11,316 nucleotides of DNA from Eubacterium sp. (lineage in GTDB: Bacteria > Bacillota > Clostridia > Lachnospirales > Lachnospiraceae). How positions within the stretch are numbered: position 1 is the stretch's first letter; the number at the start of each line of letters is the position of its first letter. The notes under the pieces are model-generated. The model had not been told where the DNA came from. It was given only the letters and a program-made list of their open reading frames with translations, and made no database searches. A program made the position numbers and the translations under genes. Location of the stretch: the NCBI GenBank assembly GCA_024681495.1, contig JAILAS010000188.1:1-11316 (forward strand). The letters run 5' to 3'. This document shows, piece after piece, positions 1-6,839 of this stretch.

Positions 1-2636
1 TTAAGGCTCTTAGCGTTAACCTTAAGGGTCTTAAGCTTCTTAGCACCTGCAAGCGCCTTGCCCTTGATAGCGGTTACGGTGTAGGATACGCCATTGGTAG
101 ACTTAACAGTGTTCTGGATGGTAAGAGTAGCCTTCTTCTTAGCTGCCTTCGCGAGACCGGTTACTGCTACGGTCTTCTTGGATACGTTAGTGATAGTGTA
201 AACCACACTACCCTTGGTGATGGTGTCACCCTTCTTATCAGCTACGGTAGTTGAAGAATCGGTTGAGGTTGAACCCGCCTTCTTAACAGTAACGGTAACC
301 GTGGCTGTCGTAGCATCCGTAGCGGGAGTAACGGTGTAAACGCCGTCTACGGGGCCTGCAACGGTACAATTATCGGTACCTGCTACGCTCACGAGCTCAT
401 ATCCGTCAGTGAGATCGAATGCTGCGGAGATGGTGCCGTCAACGTTAGACTTGGGATAACCGCTTGCGAAAGAAACGCCTGCTGCGCAGTTATTTCCATC
501 GCTGTCTACTGCCTTGAAGGTAACCTTGGTGGCAGATGACTGATAGGAGGTTGCGGAACCAATGATTCCGGTATCTGCTGTTGCGGTTGCTACTGCTCCG
601 CCCACTGCTACGGAAATTCCGTTTACGGTAACGGTAGCTTCCTCGGTGTAGGTGGTGCTTCCAACCGTGAGGGTCTGAACGGAAACCTTAGCTCCCGATC
701 CTCCGGAGAGGCAGCTCTCGTCTGCGAGAACCACGTCGCCGAGGTAGTTGGTGGAGTTAGCCTCTACATTCCATACGGAACCGGACTCAACGGTAAGGTT
801 AACCTTGTTGTTAACGGTAGCGCTGGGTACGTTAACCTGAGAGCCGATAATCTTGGCATCAGAATCCTGGCCTCTGTAATCAGCATATGCGTATGCGGAA
901 ATTACAGTGCCGTCTGCGAGCCTGTTGCCGCTCTCGTCTACGTGATAGCCATAGGAAGATGAAATCGTTCCGTTTACAGTAGCGTTATCGGAAAGAGTTA
1001 CATCAAGGTCCTGAGTGTAGTTGTAGATGTTGTTATAGATATCTCCGGTGTAGGTACCGTTCTTGATAACGGCCGTGGACTCGGTGATAGTTCCCAGAGA
1101 GGACTCGGTAGTAGCATCATCGCCATCATCCTGGATGGTGTAGGTGGTATTACCGGGGTTACCTGCGTCATCGGACTCAACGAGCTCTACGAGAACGCCC
1201 GAGTAGGGATTGGAACCTGCGATATCAACATCGCATCCATCGATAACTACGTTGGTGTAACCGTTATTAGCTGCGCCGGACTTAATCTGAGCGAGGCAGT
1301 CATCAACGGTGATGGTGGAATTCTTGAATGTGATGGTACCACCTGCGTTCTGCTGCGTCATAACACCGATTCTGCCGCTGTAGAGGGTGCAGTCCTCATA
1401 AGTAGCTGTGGAGGTGCTGGATGCCATAATCTGTACGTAGTCGGGAGCGTAGAACGTGCAGTTCGTGAAGTTATCGATAACTCCGGAGTCTGCGTATGCT
1501 ACGTATCCTGAATAATCGTCAACATAGGTGAATCCATAGGTCACGTCGTTAACTTCCTTGGTGGCATCGTAAACCTTAGCTGCCTGAGCAACCTCGACCT
1601 CGCCGATACCGGCTACTACGTTGTCAACGGTGAGTGCCTGGGTGCCGCTCTGTCCGGAGTCAGTGGAAAGAACGCCCCAGCCGGTGCATACGATAAGAGA
1701 ATCGGAATATACTCCCTTACCTGCGCCGAGTACGTTAGTGGCACGGATGGTTCCCTCGAGTCCGAGTGCGAAAGGAGTCCTCTTCATCATGGGAACTACG
1801 AGTGCTACATACTCCTCATCTGTATCATCACCCTCCTGGGCATAGATAACGGAGTCTGTTATGTTAAGTGTAGCTGAACCCTTAACCGCTGCTGCGGTAC
1901 GGATAACACCTGCGGTCTCTACATAGGTATTATCGATGGTGAGAGAACCGGTGTCCTGAACGAGGAGGGCTGCGCCCTGTCCGTTAAAGTCGTTAGCGCC
2001 GTCACCCTCAGCGGTGATGGTGGACTGGGTAACGGTGTAATCAGATGCACCTGCCACATAGATAGCGTTGAAGAATGCTCCGTTTACATCGATGGTTCCC
2101 TTGAAGGAAGTTCCATTGTAAGTATCGCCGTCAAGAAGAGCGGTGATGGTCTCATCGGCATCAACAGCACCATCGGCAATCTTAAGAGCCTGACGGAAGG
2201 TGTACTGAGCTGTCTGGCCGCCCATGTTCATGAACTTGGCACCCTCGGAGTACACAGTACCTCCACTCGTCTCTTCAAAGCTATAGGTACCGGCCTCGAG
2301 AACCGTACCCGCCTCCTTATAATCAAGTATATCCTCCTCAGCGCCGTTTACAACGAGAGTAAGGACGCCTGAAGAAGCGGTCTTGGTAGTACCATCGGAA
2401 AGAGTTACAGACACCACATTGGAAGAAGCCGAGGGGGAGTTAATCCAGTCATTTCCCGAATCAGCCGTTCCGTTATAATCGTCGTCTGCGGTCGTCGCAA
2501 CATAATTAGTTCCATAGGTCACTTCCGTAATCGTAACCCCGCTGGTAGCATCTGCGTAGGTAGATACCAATGCGGTAACATTACCGTACGAGAACGCCAG
2601 CGAAGCCGAAAGGGCTATCGCCAAAAGTCTTTTCAT
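1..2636 (-). CDS. Secreted beta-helix surface protein with C-terminal BspA-like LRR module (3' end outside window)
   Basis: One uninterrupted frame runs from ATG at 2636 off the left edge, giving 878 residues with no stop. The start is fixed by an AAGGAGGT ribosome binding site (2647-2654) 10 bases upstream. Residues 1-30 are a Sec signal peptide: MKR, a hydrophobic core LLAIALSASLAFS, then Ala-x-Ala-like sites near residues 22 and 30. Residues about 200-700 are Thr/Ser/Asn/Gly-rich short strands repeating themes such as LTIDNTYVET, LNITDSVIYA, DNFTNCTFYA and ITFKNSTITV. This is the pattern of a right-handed parallel beta-helix. From about residue 802 the chain becomes Lys-rich (KGDTITKGSVVYTITN, then YTVTAIKGKALAGAKKLKTL). 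That matches the leading part of the BspA-like LRR_5 module common on Lachnospiraceae surface proteins. No catalytic motif is seen. An adhesin or glycan-binding role is inference only. The promoter is at 2808-2836 with a leader of about 165 bases. Confidence 0.88.
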   Translation of the reverse strand, partial: MKRLLAIALSASLAFSYGNVTALVSTYADATSGVTITEVTYGTNYVATTADDDYNGTADSGNDWINSPSASSNVVSVTLSDGTTKTASSGVLTLVVNGAEEDILDYKEAGTVLEAGTYSFEETSGGTVYSEGAKFMNMGGQTAQYTFRQALKIADGAVDADETITALLDGDTYNGTSFKGTIDVNGAFFNAIYVAGASDYTVTQSTITAEGDGANDFNGQGAALLVQDTGSLTIDNTYVETAGVIRTAAAVKGSATLNITDSVIYAQEGDDTDEEYVALVVPMMKRTPFALGLEGTIRATNVLGAGKGVYSDSLIVCTGWGVLSTDSGQSGTQALTVDNVVAGIGEVEVAQAAKVYDATKEVNDVTYGFTYVDDYSGYVAYADSGVIDNFTNCTFYAPDYVQIMASSTSTATYEDCTLYSGRIGVMTQQNAGGTITFKNSTITVDDCLAQIKSGAANNGYTNVVIDGCDVDIAGSNPYSGVLVELVESDDAGNPGNTTYTIQDDGDDATTESSLGTITESTAVIKNGTYTGDIYNNIYNYTQDLDVTLSDNATVNGTISSSYGYHVDESGNRLADGTVISAYAYADYRGQDSDAKIIGSQVNVPSATVNNKVNLTVESGSVWNVEANSTNYLGDVVLADESCLSGGSGAKVSVQTLTVGSTTYTEEATVTVNGISVAVGGAVATATADTGIIGSATSYQSSATKVTFKAVDSDGNNCAAGVSFASGYPKSNVDGTISAAFDLTDGYELVSVAGTDNCTVAGPVDGVYTVTPATDATTATVTVTVKKAGSTSTDSSTTVADKKGDTITKGSVVYTITNVSKKTVAVTGLAKAAKKKATLTIQNTVKSTNGVSYTVTAIKGKALAGAKKLKTLKVNAKSL

Positions 2637-2662
2637 AGTTACAAATACCTCCTTAAAAAGCA

Positions 2663-2764
2663 CTAATTTTTAGTTGGGAAAACCGGTCGAGAGAACTCTC
2701 TAATATTAACCCCCTTCTGTCTCATGTATATAGCCAATTCCCCTAACACTTCATACAGTACCAT
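2663..2764 (-). CDS. Possible small leader ORF, 33 codons
   Basis: In the leader of the surface-protein gene, ATG at 2764 opens a 33-residue frame that ends at TAG (2663-2665), 26 bases before the big gene's start. GAAGG lies 5 bases upstream of this ATG. An in-frame TTG at 2776, with AGGAG at 2788-2792, would give 37 residues. The peptide starts MVLYEVLGELAIYMRQKGVN and ends in a Pro/Phe/Lys/Asn tail. It has no signal peptide and no cysteine, and I do not recognise it. A frame this short can be open by chance (roughly one in five in random DNA), so this is a candidate only. It could be a leader peptide that tunes translation of the surface protein. Confidence 0.28.
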   Translation of the reverse strand: MVLYEVLGELAIYMRQKGVNIREFSRPVFPTKN

Positions 2765-2807
2765 TCGAGCCTTCAATTGGGATGAAGCTCCTAAATGCTA
2801 CACAAAA

Positions 2808-2836
2808 ATACTAACATTTCAGTCACAAACCGTCAA
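2808..2836 (-). promoter_or_regulatory. Sigma-A-type promoter of the surface-protein gene
   Basis: Read on the minus strand, TTGACG (-35, 2831-2836) and TAGTAT (-10, 2808-2813) are separated by exactly 17 bases. The predicted start of transcription is near 2801, which leaves an unusually long leader of about 165 bases before the ATG at 2636. Confidence 0.7.
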
Positions 2837-2884
2837 CAAATTATTAACATTTCACAACATATTTTTAATAATTTCGATTTAATT

Positions 2885-2912
2885 TTGAATTCATTGTGCA
2901 ATATGGTAAAAT
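2885..2912 (+). promoter_or_regulatory. Promoter of the PfkB-family gene
   Basis: TTGAAT (-35, 2885-2890) and TAAAAT (-10, 2907-2912) are 16 bases apart. TG precedes the -10 by one base (TGGTAAAAT), giving an extended -10. Transcription should start near 2919. It diverges from the surface-protein promoter, with about 20 bases between the two -35 to -10 blocks at their nearest point after allowing for upstream sequence. Confidence 0.6.
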
Positions 2913-2921
2913 ATCCCTCAT

Positions 2922-2958
2922 AGGAAGTAAAATTATGTAAATTTCTTCCTGCAGGAGG
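2922..2958 (+). promoter_or_regulatory. Possible translational switch at the PfkB ribosome binding site
   Basis: Three short segments are mutually complementary: AGGAAG (2922-2927), CTTCCT (2945-2950) and the Shine-Dalgarno AGGAGG (2953-2958). CTTCCT can pair with AGGAAG, leaving the Shine-Dalgarno free. Alternatively CTTCC can pair with GGAGG around a TGCA loop, hiding it. The first stem would form at the very 5' end of the predicted mRNA. Both stems are short (5-6 pairs), so function is inference. Confidence 0.35.
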
Positions 2959-2966
2959 TATGGAAT

Positions 2967-3908
2967 ATGACTAAATTTGCAGTGGCCGGAATAACACAAT
3001 TAGAAACCATTGTTGAGATAAACAGCCTTCCCGTGCGCTATGTGCCGGTAACCAGCCGCAGGGACTTTATCACTTCCGAGCCCAGCGGCGATGCATTCAA
3101 CATATGCCTGGCGCTAAACTGGCTCGAGGATACGGCCGAACTTTTAACCGTGGTCGGAAAGACCCAGGACATGGGAGTGTTCAATCCGCCCGGCCGGCAC
3201 GCACACGTCGACACGTCACATATCCTCCCGCTCATGGACTACACGCCCCAGAAGGTGGTCTTCTACCAGGACGACGAGCACACGCAGATCTTCGAGGACA
3301 TGAAGGACGTCAACTCCGTCGAGTACGACATCGAGGAGGCAGAGAAGGTCATCTCAGAGTGCGACTTCACGGTGATATCCAACGTCGGCTTCTGCCGCCC
3401 CTTCCTGTCCATCGCCAAAAAGCACAAGAAGCCCATAGCCGTCAGGGTGAACAACTACCGCAGCGAGAATGAAAAGTACAACGCCGAGTTTCTCTCCGCG
3501 GCCTCGATCATTTATTTCAGCAACGAGAACCTTCGAAACTCACCATACGACTTCATTAAGGAGATGTCTAAGAAATACACCGCCGACATCATACTTCTGG
3601 GCATAGACGAGACAGACGTGCTTCTCTTCGAGCGCTCGGAGAACATAGTAGTCCCCTACAAGAAGGTTACCACCATAGACAGAGTAAACTCCCACGGAGC
3701 CGGAAATGCATTCTTCTCCTGCTTCCTCCACAGCTATGCAGCGGGCAAAGAGACCACGGAGGCTGTCAGGGACGCGCTCCTGTTCGCATCCTACAACTCG
3801 GGATTCAAGGGGGCATCCACCGGATTCCTTACCCCCGGGGAGCTGGACAAGTGGCGCAAGCTAATATGGAAGGACACCGGCGAGCCCGAGAGCACCATAA
3901 ACGGCTGA
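2967..3908 (+). CDS. PfkB-family carbohydrate kinase-like protein
   Basis: This 313-residue protein has the length and fold signature of the ribokinase/PfkB family, whose members phosphorylate sugars or nucleosides with ATP in the cytoplasm. The N-terminal substrate region contains SGDAFNICLALNWL (residues 40-53), the counterpart of the usual GGxxxN motif. VVGKTQDMG follows at 62-70. The C-terminal ATP/anion-hole region is DRVNSHGAGNAFFSCFLH (238-255), followed by FASYNSGFKGAST. In the family the GAGD aspartate is the catalytic base. Here residue 247 is Asn, encoded by AAT at 3705-3707. The protein may therefore be a poor or non-catalytic kinase, or one of a variant subfamily. ATG at 2967 follows AGGAGGT (2953-2959) by 7 bases. 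It is the only plus-strand gene here and converges on the HTH gene. Substrate is not predictable. Confidence 0.85.
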   Translation: MTKFAVAGITQLETIVEINSLPVRYVPVTSRRDFITSEPSGDAFNICLALNWLEDTAELLTVVGKTQDMGVFNPPGRHAHVDTSHILPLMDYTPQKVVFYQDDEHTQIFEDMKDVNSVEYDIEEAEKVISECDFTVISNVGFCRPFLSIAKKHKKPIAVRVNNYRSENEKYNAEFLSAASIIYFSNENLRNSPYDFIKEMSKKYTADIILLGIDETDVLLFERSENIVVPYKKVTTIDRVNSHGAGNAFFSCFLHSYAAGKETTEAVRDALLFASYNSGFKGASTGFLTPGELDKWRKLIWKDTGEPESTING

Positions 3909-3932
3909 CGCACACCCAATCGATTTTTACGC

Positions 3933-3971
3933 AATAAAAAACAACGGCTACTCACCGAAGTAGCCGTTGTT
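3933..3971. terminator. Bidirectional intrinsic terminator between the PfkB and HTH genes
   Basis: A perfect 12-base-pair stem, AACAACGGCTAC (3940-3951) with GTAGCCGTTGTT (3960-3971), encloses an 8-base loop. On the minus strand it is followed by TTTTTT from the A-run at 3935-3940. On the plus strand only a weak T-rich stretch follows. It should end the minus-strand HTH transcript and probably the PfkB transcript. The stem contains the HTH gene's last codons and its stop. Confidence 0.85.
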
Positions 3972-4316
3972 GTTTATGTTCCAGCCCCCGTCATCGCGGA
4001 CCTCTTTTAATCTTCTCTGATAGGTGCGCACGGATATCTGACAGAACTCAGCCGTCTGCGCCACCGTATGCTTTTGGGCATAAACGAAGACCTCCGAAGT
4101 CCGCCTCACCCGGGTGTTCTTCTTATTGCGCCCGGCGTTGCGCTTCGTAGCCTTCTCATACCTCTCGTTGTTAATGGAAAACGTCAGCAATGTCACAGTC
4201 TCACGATTGATGAGATTGACCTTAATCCCCACCTTATCCAACAGCTCGCTCAACCTGGCCGTGTCCACCTCGGTATCGGGAGTCTTTTGAATCATATAGC
4301 CAATGAAATCCGACAT
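3948..4316 (-). CDS. Small helix-turn-helix protein, hypothetical
   Basis: This 122-residue protein is not a family I can name. Residues 74-106 form a plausible helix-turn-helix: VAQTAEFCQISVRTYQRRLK has the small residue, turn and Arg-rich recognition helix seen in resolvase-type HTH domains. Residues 52-72 are a basic linker (KATKRNAGRNKKN). Residues 15-50 look like a small alpha/beta domain of unknown role. ATG at 4316 has AAAGGA (4323-4328) 6 bases upstream. The stop is TAG (3948-3950), inside the terminator stem. The gene lies directly downstream of yjfB, but a strong terminator (4328-4364) intervenes, so expression needs read-through or a promoter within yjfB. DNA binding is inferred from the HTH pattern alone. 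Confidence 0.72.
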   Translation of the reverse strand: MSDFIGYMIQKTPDTEVDTARLSELLDKVGIKVNLINRETVTLLTFSINNERYEKATKRNAGRNKKNTRVRRTSEVFVYAQKHTVAQTAEFCQISVRTYQRRLKEVRDDGGWNINNNGYFGE

Positions 4317-4327
4317 GTCTTATCCTT

Positions 4328-4364
4328 TCAAAAAACAAGGGCCCGGCGTTGCGAAGCCGAGCCC
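4328..4364 (-). terminator. Intrinsic terminator after the yjfB-like gene
   Basis: On the minus strand, GGGCTCGGC pairs with GCCGGGCCC (4356-4364 with 4339-4347; nine pairs including one G-T) around an 8-base loop, followed by TTGTTTTTT. It lies between the yjfB-like stop (4379) and the HTH start, and its U-tract touches the HTH Shine-Dalgarno. Confidence 0.85.
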
Positions 4365-4378
4365 CACCGACCTTTGTC

Positions 4379-4564
4379 TTACACCTGAATGTCGATGTTT
4401 GACCCAAGGTTTGGAGCCACGGACTGTTCCATCATCCTTACCATTTCGTTACCCAAATCCTCCTGTGTATCGAGACTCTGGGAAAGAACTTCGGTGGAGA
4501 CGGCATTTACAAGCCCGTTATCCGAAACCTGAGGTACGGATAATCCGATTCCTGTGATGTCCAT
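4379..4564 (-). CDS. yjfB: YjfB-family putative motility protein
   Basis: A 61-residue protein starting MDITGIGLSVPQV and ending APNLGSNIDIQV. The MDI start, the central Gln/Leu/Asp helix with a Met-rich stretch (MVRMMEQS), and the terminal LGxNIDIxV are the hallmarks of the YjfB_motility family (usually about 60 residues). That family is linked to motility by name and context, and its biochemical role is unknown. ATG at 4564 is chosen because GGAGG (4573-4577) lies 8 bases upstream and the family begins with MDI. A longer reading from TTG at 4657 would add unconserved residues. It has its own promoter (4669-4697) and terminator (4328-4364). No flagellar genes are visible nearby. Confidence 0.85.
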   Translation of the reverse strand: MDITGIGLSVPQVSDNGLVNAVSTEVLSQSLDTQEDLGNEMVRMMEQSVAPNLGSNIDIQV

Positions 4565-4668
4565 AACCAACACCTCCCCTTCGGAACTTCTGTGACAGTT
4601 ACTAAGACGGCCGCGGCAGAATGTCAGTCCTAACGCCCCGCCAACGGCCTGAAGCAAGTTACACCCGT

Positions 4669-4697
4669 ATTATAAATCATCATTTAAAAAAGGGCAA
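4669..4697 (-). promoter_or_regulatory. Promoter of the yjfB-like gene
   Basis: On the minus strand, TTGCCC (-35, 4692-4697) and a perfect TATAAT (-10, 4669-4674) are 17 bases apart. Transcription should start near 4662, giving a GC-rich leader of nearly 100 bases. The leader holds short self-complementary segments (GGCCG with CGGCC, TGACA with TGTCA), but I match it to no known riboswitch. Confidence 0.75.
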
Positions 4698-4708
4698 ACT
4701 TTTTAACG

Positions 4709-4748
4709 AAAATCCTGTGACAACGGCGCGCCCGCACCGCATTGTCAC
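4709..4748 (-). terminator. Probable terminator after smpB
   Basis: On the minus strand, GTGACAA (4742-4748) pairs with TTGTCAC (4717-4723). An inner CGGTGC/GCGCCG stem sits under a 4-base loop, followed after three bases by TTTT (4709-4712). The smpB stop TGA lies in the stem. The T-run is short, so termination may be partial. Confidence 0.55.
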
Positions 4749-5218
4749 CTCTTGAGGTGCTCCTTCATGGCCCTGTCCATAGACCTCTTCGCGTCCTTTT
4801 TGGCCATGGTTTCCCTCTTGTCATAGAGCTTCTTACCCTTGGCCAGGCCGATCTCGACCTTGGCGTGGCTGCCGGAGAAATACACCTTCAGGGGAACAAT
4901 GGTGTACCCCTTCTGGGAAACCTGCCCCGCGAGCTTCAGAATCTGCTTTTTGTGGAGCAAAAGCTTCCTGGTGCGCAGCGGATCCTTGTTGAAGATGTTT
5001 CCCTGCTCGTACGGGGAAATGTGCATGCCGTAGATGAACATCTCGTTGTTCTCTATGCGGATGAACGCCTCCTTCAGGGAGCACTTCCCCTGGCGGAGGG
5101 ACTTCACCTCGGTCCCCGACAGGGATATGCCCGCCTCGATCTTCTCCTCGATGAAGTAGTCGTGGAAGGCCTTTTTATTGTTGGCCACAAGGGGCCTTTC
5201 CTGCTTCTTATCTGCCAT
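4745..5218 (-). CDS. smpB: SsrA-binding protein SmpB
   Basis: This 157-residue protein matches SmpB in length and motifs. It binds tmRNA and delivers it to stalled ribosomes for trans-translation, which rescues ribosomes on broken mRNAs and tags the products for destruction. Seen here: NNKKAFHDYFIEEKIEAGISL (13-33), the core GTEVKSLRQGK (35-45), RKLLLHKKQI (84-93), QKGYTIVPLKVYF (102-114), GLAKGKKLYDKRET (124-137), and a basic C-terminal tail (KKDAKRSMDRAMKEHLKR) that enters the decoding site in known SmpB. ATG at 5218 is preceded by AGAGGA and overlaps the end of rnr by 11 bases, so the two are translationally coupled. The tmRNA gene is not in the window. Confidence 0.96.
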   Translation of the reverse strand: MADKKQERPLVANNKKAFHDYFIEEKIEAGISLSGTEVKSLRQGKCSLKEAFIRIENNEMFIYGMHISPYEQGNIFNKDPLRTRKLLLHKKQILKLAGQVSQKGYTIVPLKVYFSGSHAKVEIGLAKGKKLYDKRETMAKKDAKRSMDRAMKEHLKR

Positions 5219-6809
5219 GAGTTTTCCTCTTACGCTTTCCGGACGGGGCCGCCGCCCCCTTTCCGGAACGCTGAGCCTTATCCTTCTTCTTTACGGGCGC
5301 CTTCTTCGACGCCTTCTTTGCGGCCGCCTTCTTCACAGCGGCCATGTTGCTGCGCGTCAGGGTCCTGTCGGTGAACTCGAAGTCGATGGTCCTCTCCCTC
5401 TTGTCCGCTCCCTTGACGCGTATCTCGACCGGGTCTCCTATCTTGAACACACCGCCCCTATGATTTCCCCTGACTATCATGCGGTCCTCATCGAACTCGT
5501 AGAAGTCGCCGGGTATGTCCTCGAGGCGCACCATGCCCTCGATAGTGTTCGGAAGAACCACGTAGATTCCCCAGCCCGTCAGAGAGCCGACGGCTCCGGT
5601 AAAGGTCTCCCCCACCCTCTGAGCCATGTACTCGGCCTTCTTCATCTTCACGGTCTCGCGCTCCACCTCGTCGGCGCGCCTCTCGAGAGACGAGGACGAG
5701 GATGCGATCCCTGCAAGGATTTTCTCGTAGTGCTCGCGGCGCTTCTTGTTCATCTTACCGTTCAAAGTCTCCTTTATTATACGGTGAATGATGAGGTCCG
5801 GATAGCGCCTTATGGGCGAGGTAAAGTGACAGTAGTACCCGGCGGAAAGGCCGAAGTGTCCCCTGTTTTCCGTGGTATATACCGCCCTCTGCATGGAGCG
5901 CAGCACCAGAGTGCTGATGAGGCTCTCCTCGGGCGTGCCCTGCGACTCGTCCAAAATCGCGGAGAAGTCGGCGGGCTTAAGCTTCTTTATATCGGTGTTC
6001 AATCCGTAGCCGAAGCGGGATATGAACATCGACAGATCCCTGACCCTGTCGGGGTCGGGCTTGTCGTGCGTCCTGTATACGAAGGGAATCTTCCTGCGGA
6101 AGAAATCCTCCGCGACCGTCTCATTGGCGGCCAGCATGAAGTCTTCGATGATGAGAGACGCCCGGTTTCTGTCGTACGCCTTCACCTCCACGGGAAAGCC
6201 GTTCTCATCAAGCTTTACCACGCTCTCGGGGAACTCGAAGTCCACGGCGCCCCTCCTCTTCCGCTTCCTGCGGAGGATGGTCGAGAGCTTCTCCATGAGG
6301 AGGAACATGTCGACGGAGTCGGCGTACTTTTTCCTGAGCGCCCTAAGCTCCTTTTGGGCCTTCTCGCTCCTGTCGCCTCCGGCCGAGGTGACAATGGTGT
6401 TAACGTCCGTGTACGTCATCCTGTGGTTCACGTTGATAACGCTCTCGGTAATGACGTGGTCTATTATCCTGCCCCTGGGGCCGATGGTCATGATGCAGCT
6501 GAGCGCCAGGCGGTCTTCGCCCTCGTTGAGCGAGCAGATGCCGTTCGAGAGCTCCTCGGGGAGCATGGGGATGACCCTGTCCACGAAGTACACGCTGGTG
6601 CCCCTCTTAACGGCCTCCCTGTCGAGAGGCGCCCCCTCCCTAACATAGTGGGACACGTCGGCAATGTGGACGCCGAGTATGTAGTTATTCCCATCCATGG
6701 AGAGCGATACCGCGTCGTCGAGGTCCTTGGAATCCTCGCCGTCGATGGTGACCATGAGGGTGTCGCGAAGGTCCATACGGCGCGAAATTTCGCGTGAGGG
6801 CACGGGCAC
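5208..6809 (-). CDS. rnr: Ribonuclease R, catalytic RNB and S1 part (downstream of an in-frame TAG)
   Basis: RNase R is a processive 3'-to-5' exoribonuclease that degrades structured RNA and, with tmRNA and SmpB, non-stop mRNA. This part holds the complete RNB domain: TIDGEDSKDLDDAV carries all four catalytic aspartates (23, 29, 31, 32 counted from the GTG at 6809), and HFTSPIRRYPDLIIHR (328-343) is the second signature. An S1 RNA-binding domain (about 398-482) follows, then a Lys/Arg/Ala-rich tail usual in RNase R. The frame is open from 6839. It is the same frame as the cold-shock part (6840-7292), separated only by TAG. Candidate restart codons are GTG at 6809 and ATG at 6776. Neither has a convincing Shine-Dalgarno, so expression of this part as a separate protein is uncertain. 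It ends in TAA inside the smpB start region. Confidence 0.85.
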   Translation of the reverse strand: MPVPSREISRRMDLRDTLMVTIDGEDSKDLDDAVSLSMDGNNYILGVHIADVSHYVREGAPLDREAVKRGTSVYFVDRVIPMLPEELSNGICSLNEGEDRLALSCIMTIGPRGRIIDHVITESVINVNHRMTYTDVNTIVTSAGGDRSEKAQKELRALRKKYADSVDMFLLMEKLSTILRRKRKRRGAVDFEFPESVVKLDENGFPVEVKAYDRNRASLIIEDFMLAANETVAEDFFRRKIPFVYRTHDKPDPDRVRDLSMFISRFGYGLNTDIKKLKPADFSAILDESQGTPEESLISTLVLRSMQRAVYTTENRGHFGLSAGYYCHFTSPIRRYPDLIIHRIIKETLNGKMNKKRREHYEKILAGIASSSSSLERRADEVERETVKMKKAEYMAQRVGETFTGAVGSLTGWGIYVVLPNTIEGMVRLEDIPGDFYEFDEDRMIVRGNHRGGVFKIGDPVEIRVKGADKRERTIDFEFTDRTLTRSNMAAVKKAAAKKASKKAPVKKKDKAQRSGKGAAAPSGKRKRKTHGR

Positions 6810-6839
6810 ATTGACGGCCGAAGCGTCGTCTCTTACATC

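Noticed and set aside
4565..4657. N-terminal extension of the YjfB-like protein to TTG at 4657
   Set aside because: The family begins at MDI, and the strong Shine-Dalgarno lies inside the would-be extension.
4565..4661. c-di-GMP or other known riboswitch in the yjfB leader
   Set aside because: The leader is GC-rich with short complementary segments, but none of the conserved riboswitch core motifs I know could be found.
6781..6794. Perfect 14-base palindrome CGCGAAATTTCGCG just after the rnr TAG
   Set aside because: It encodes ordinary conserved-region codons (Arg-Glu-Ile-Ser-Arg) and has no loop for a hairpin. Coincidence is the simpler explanation.
5178..6797. Long plus-strand ORF (539 codons) antisense to rnr and smpB
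   Set aside because: It mirrors the codon bias of the real minus-strand genes. Its product is low-complexity, without known domains, and it has no ribosome binding site in context.
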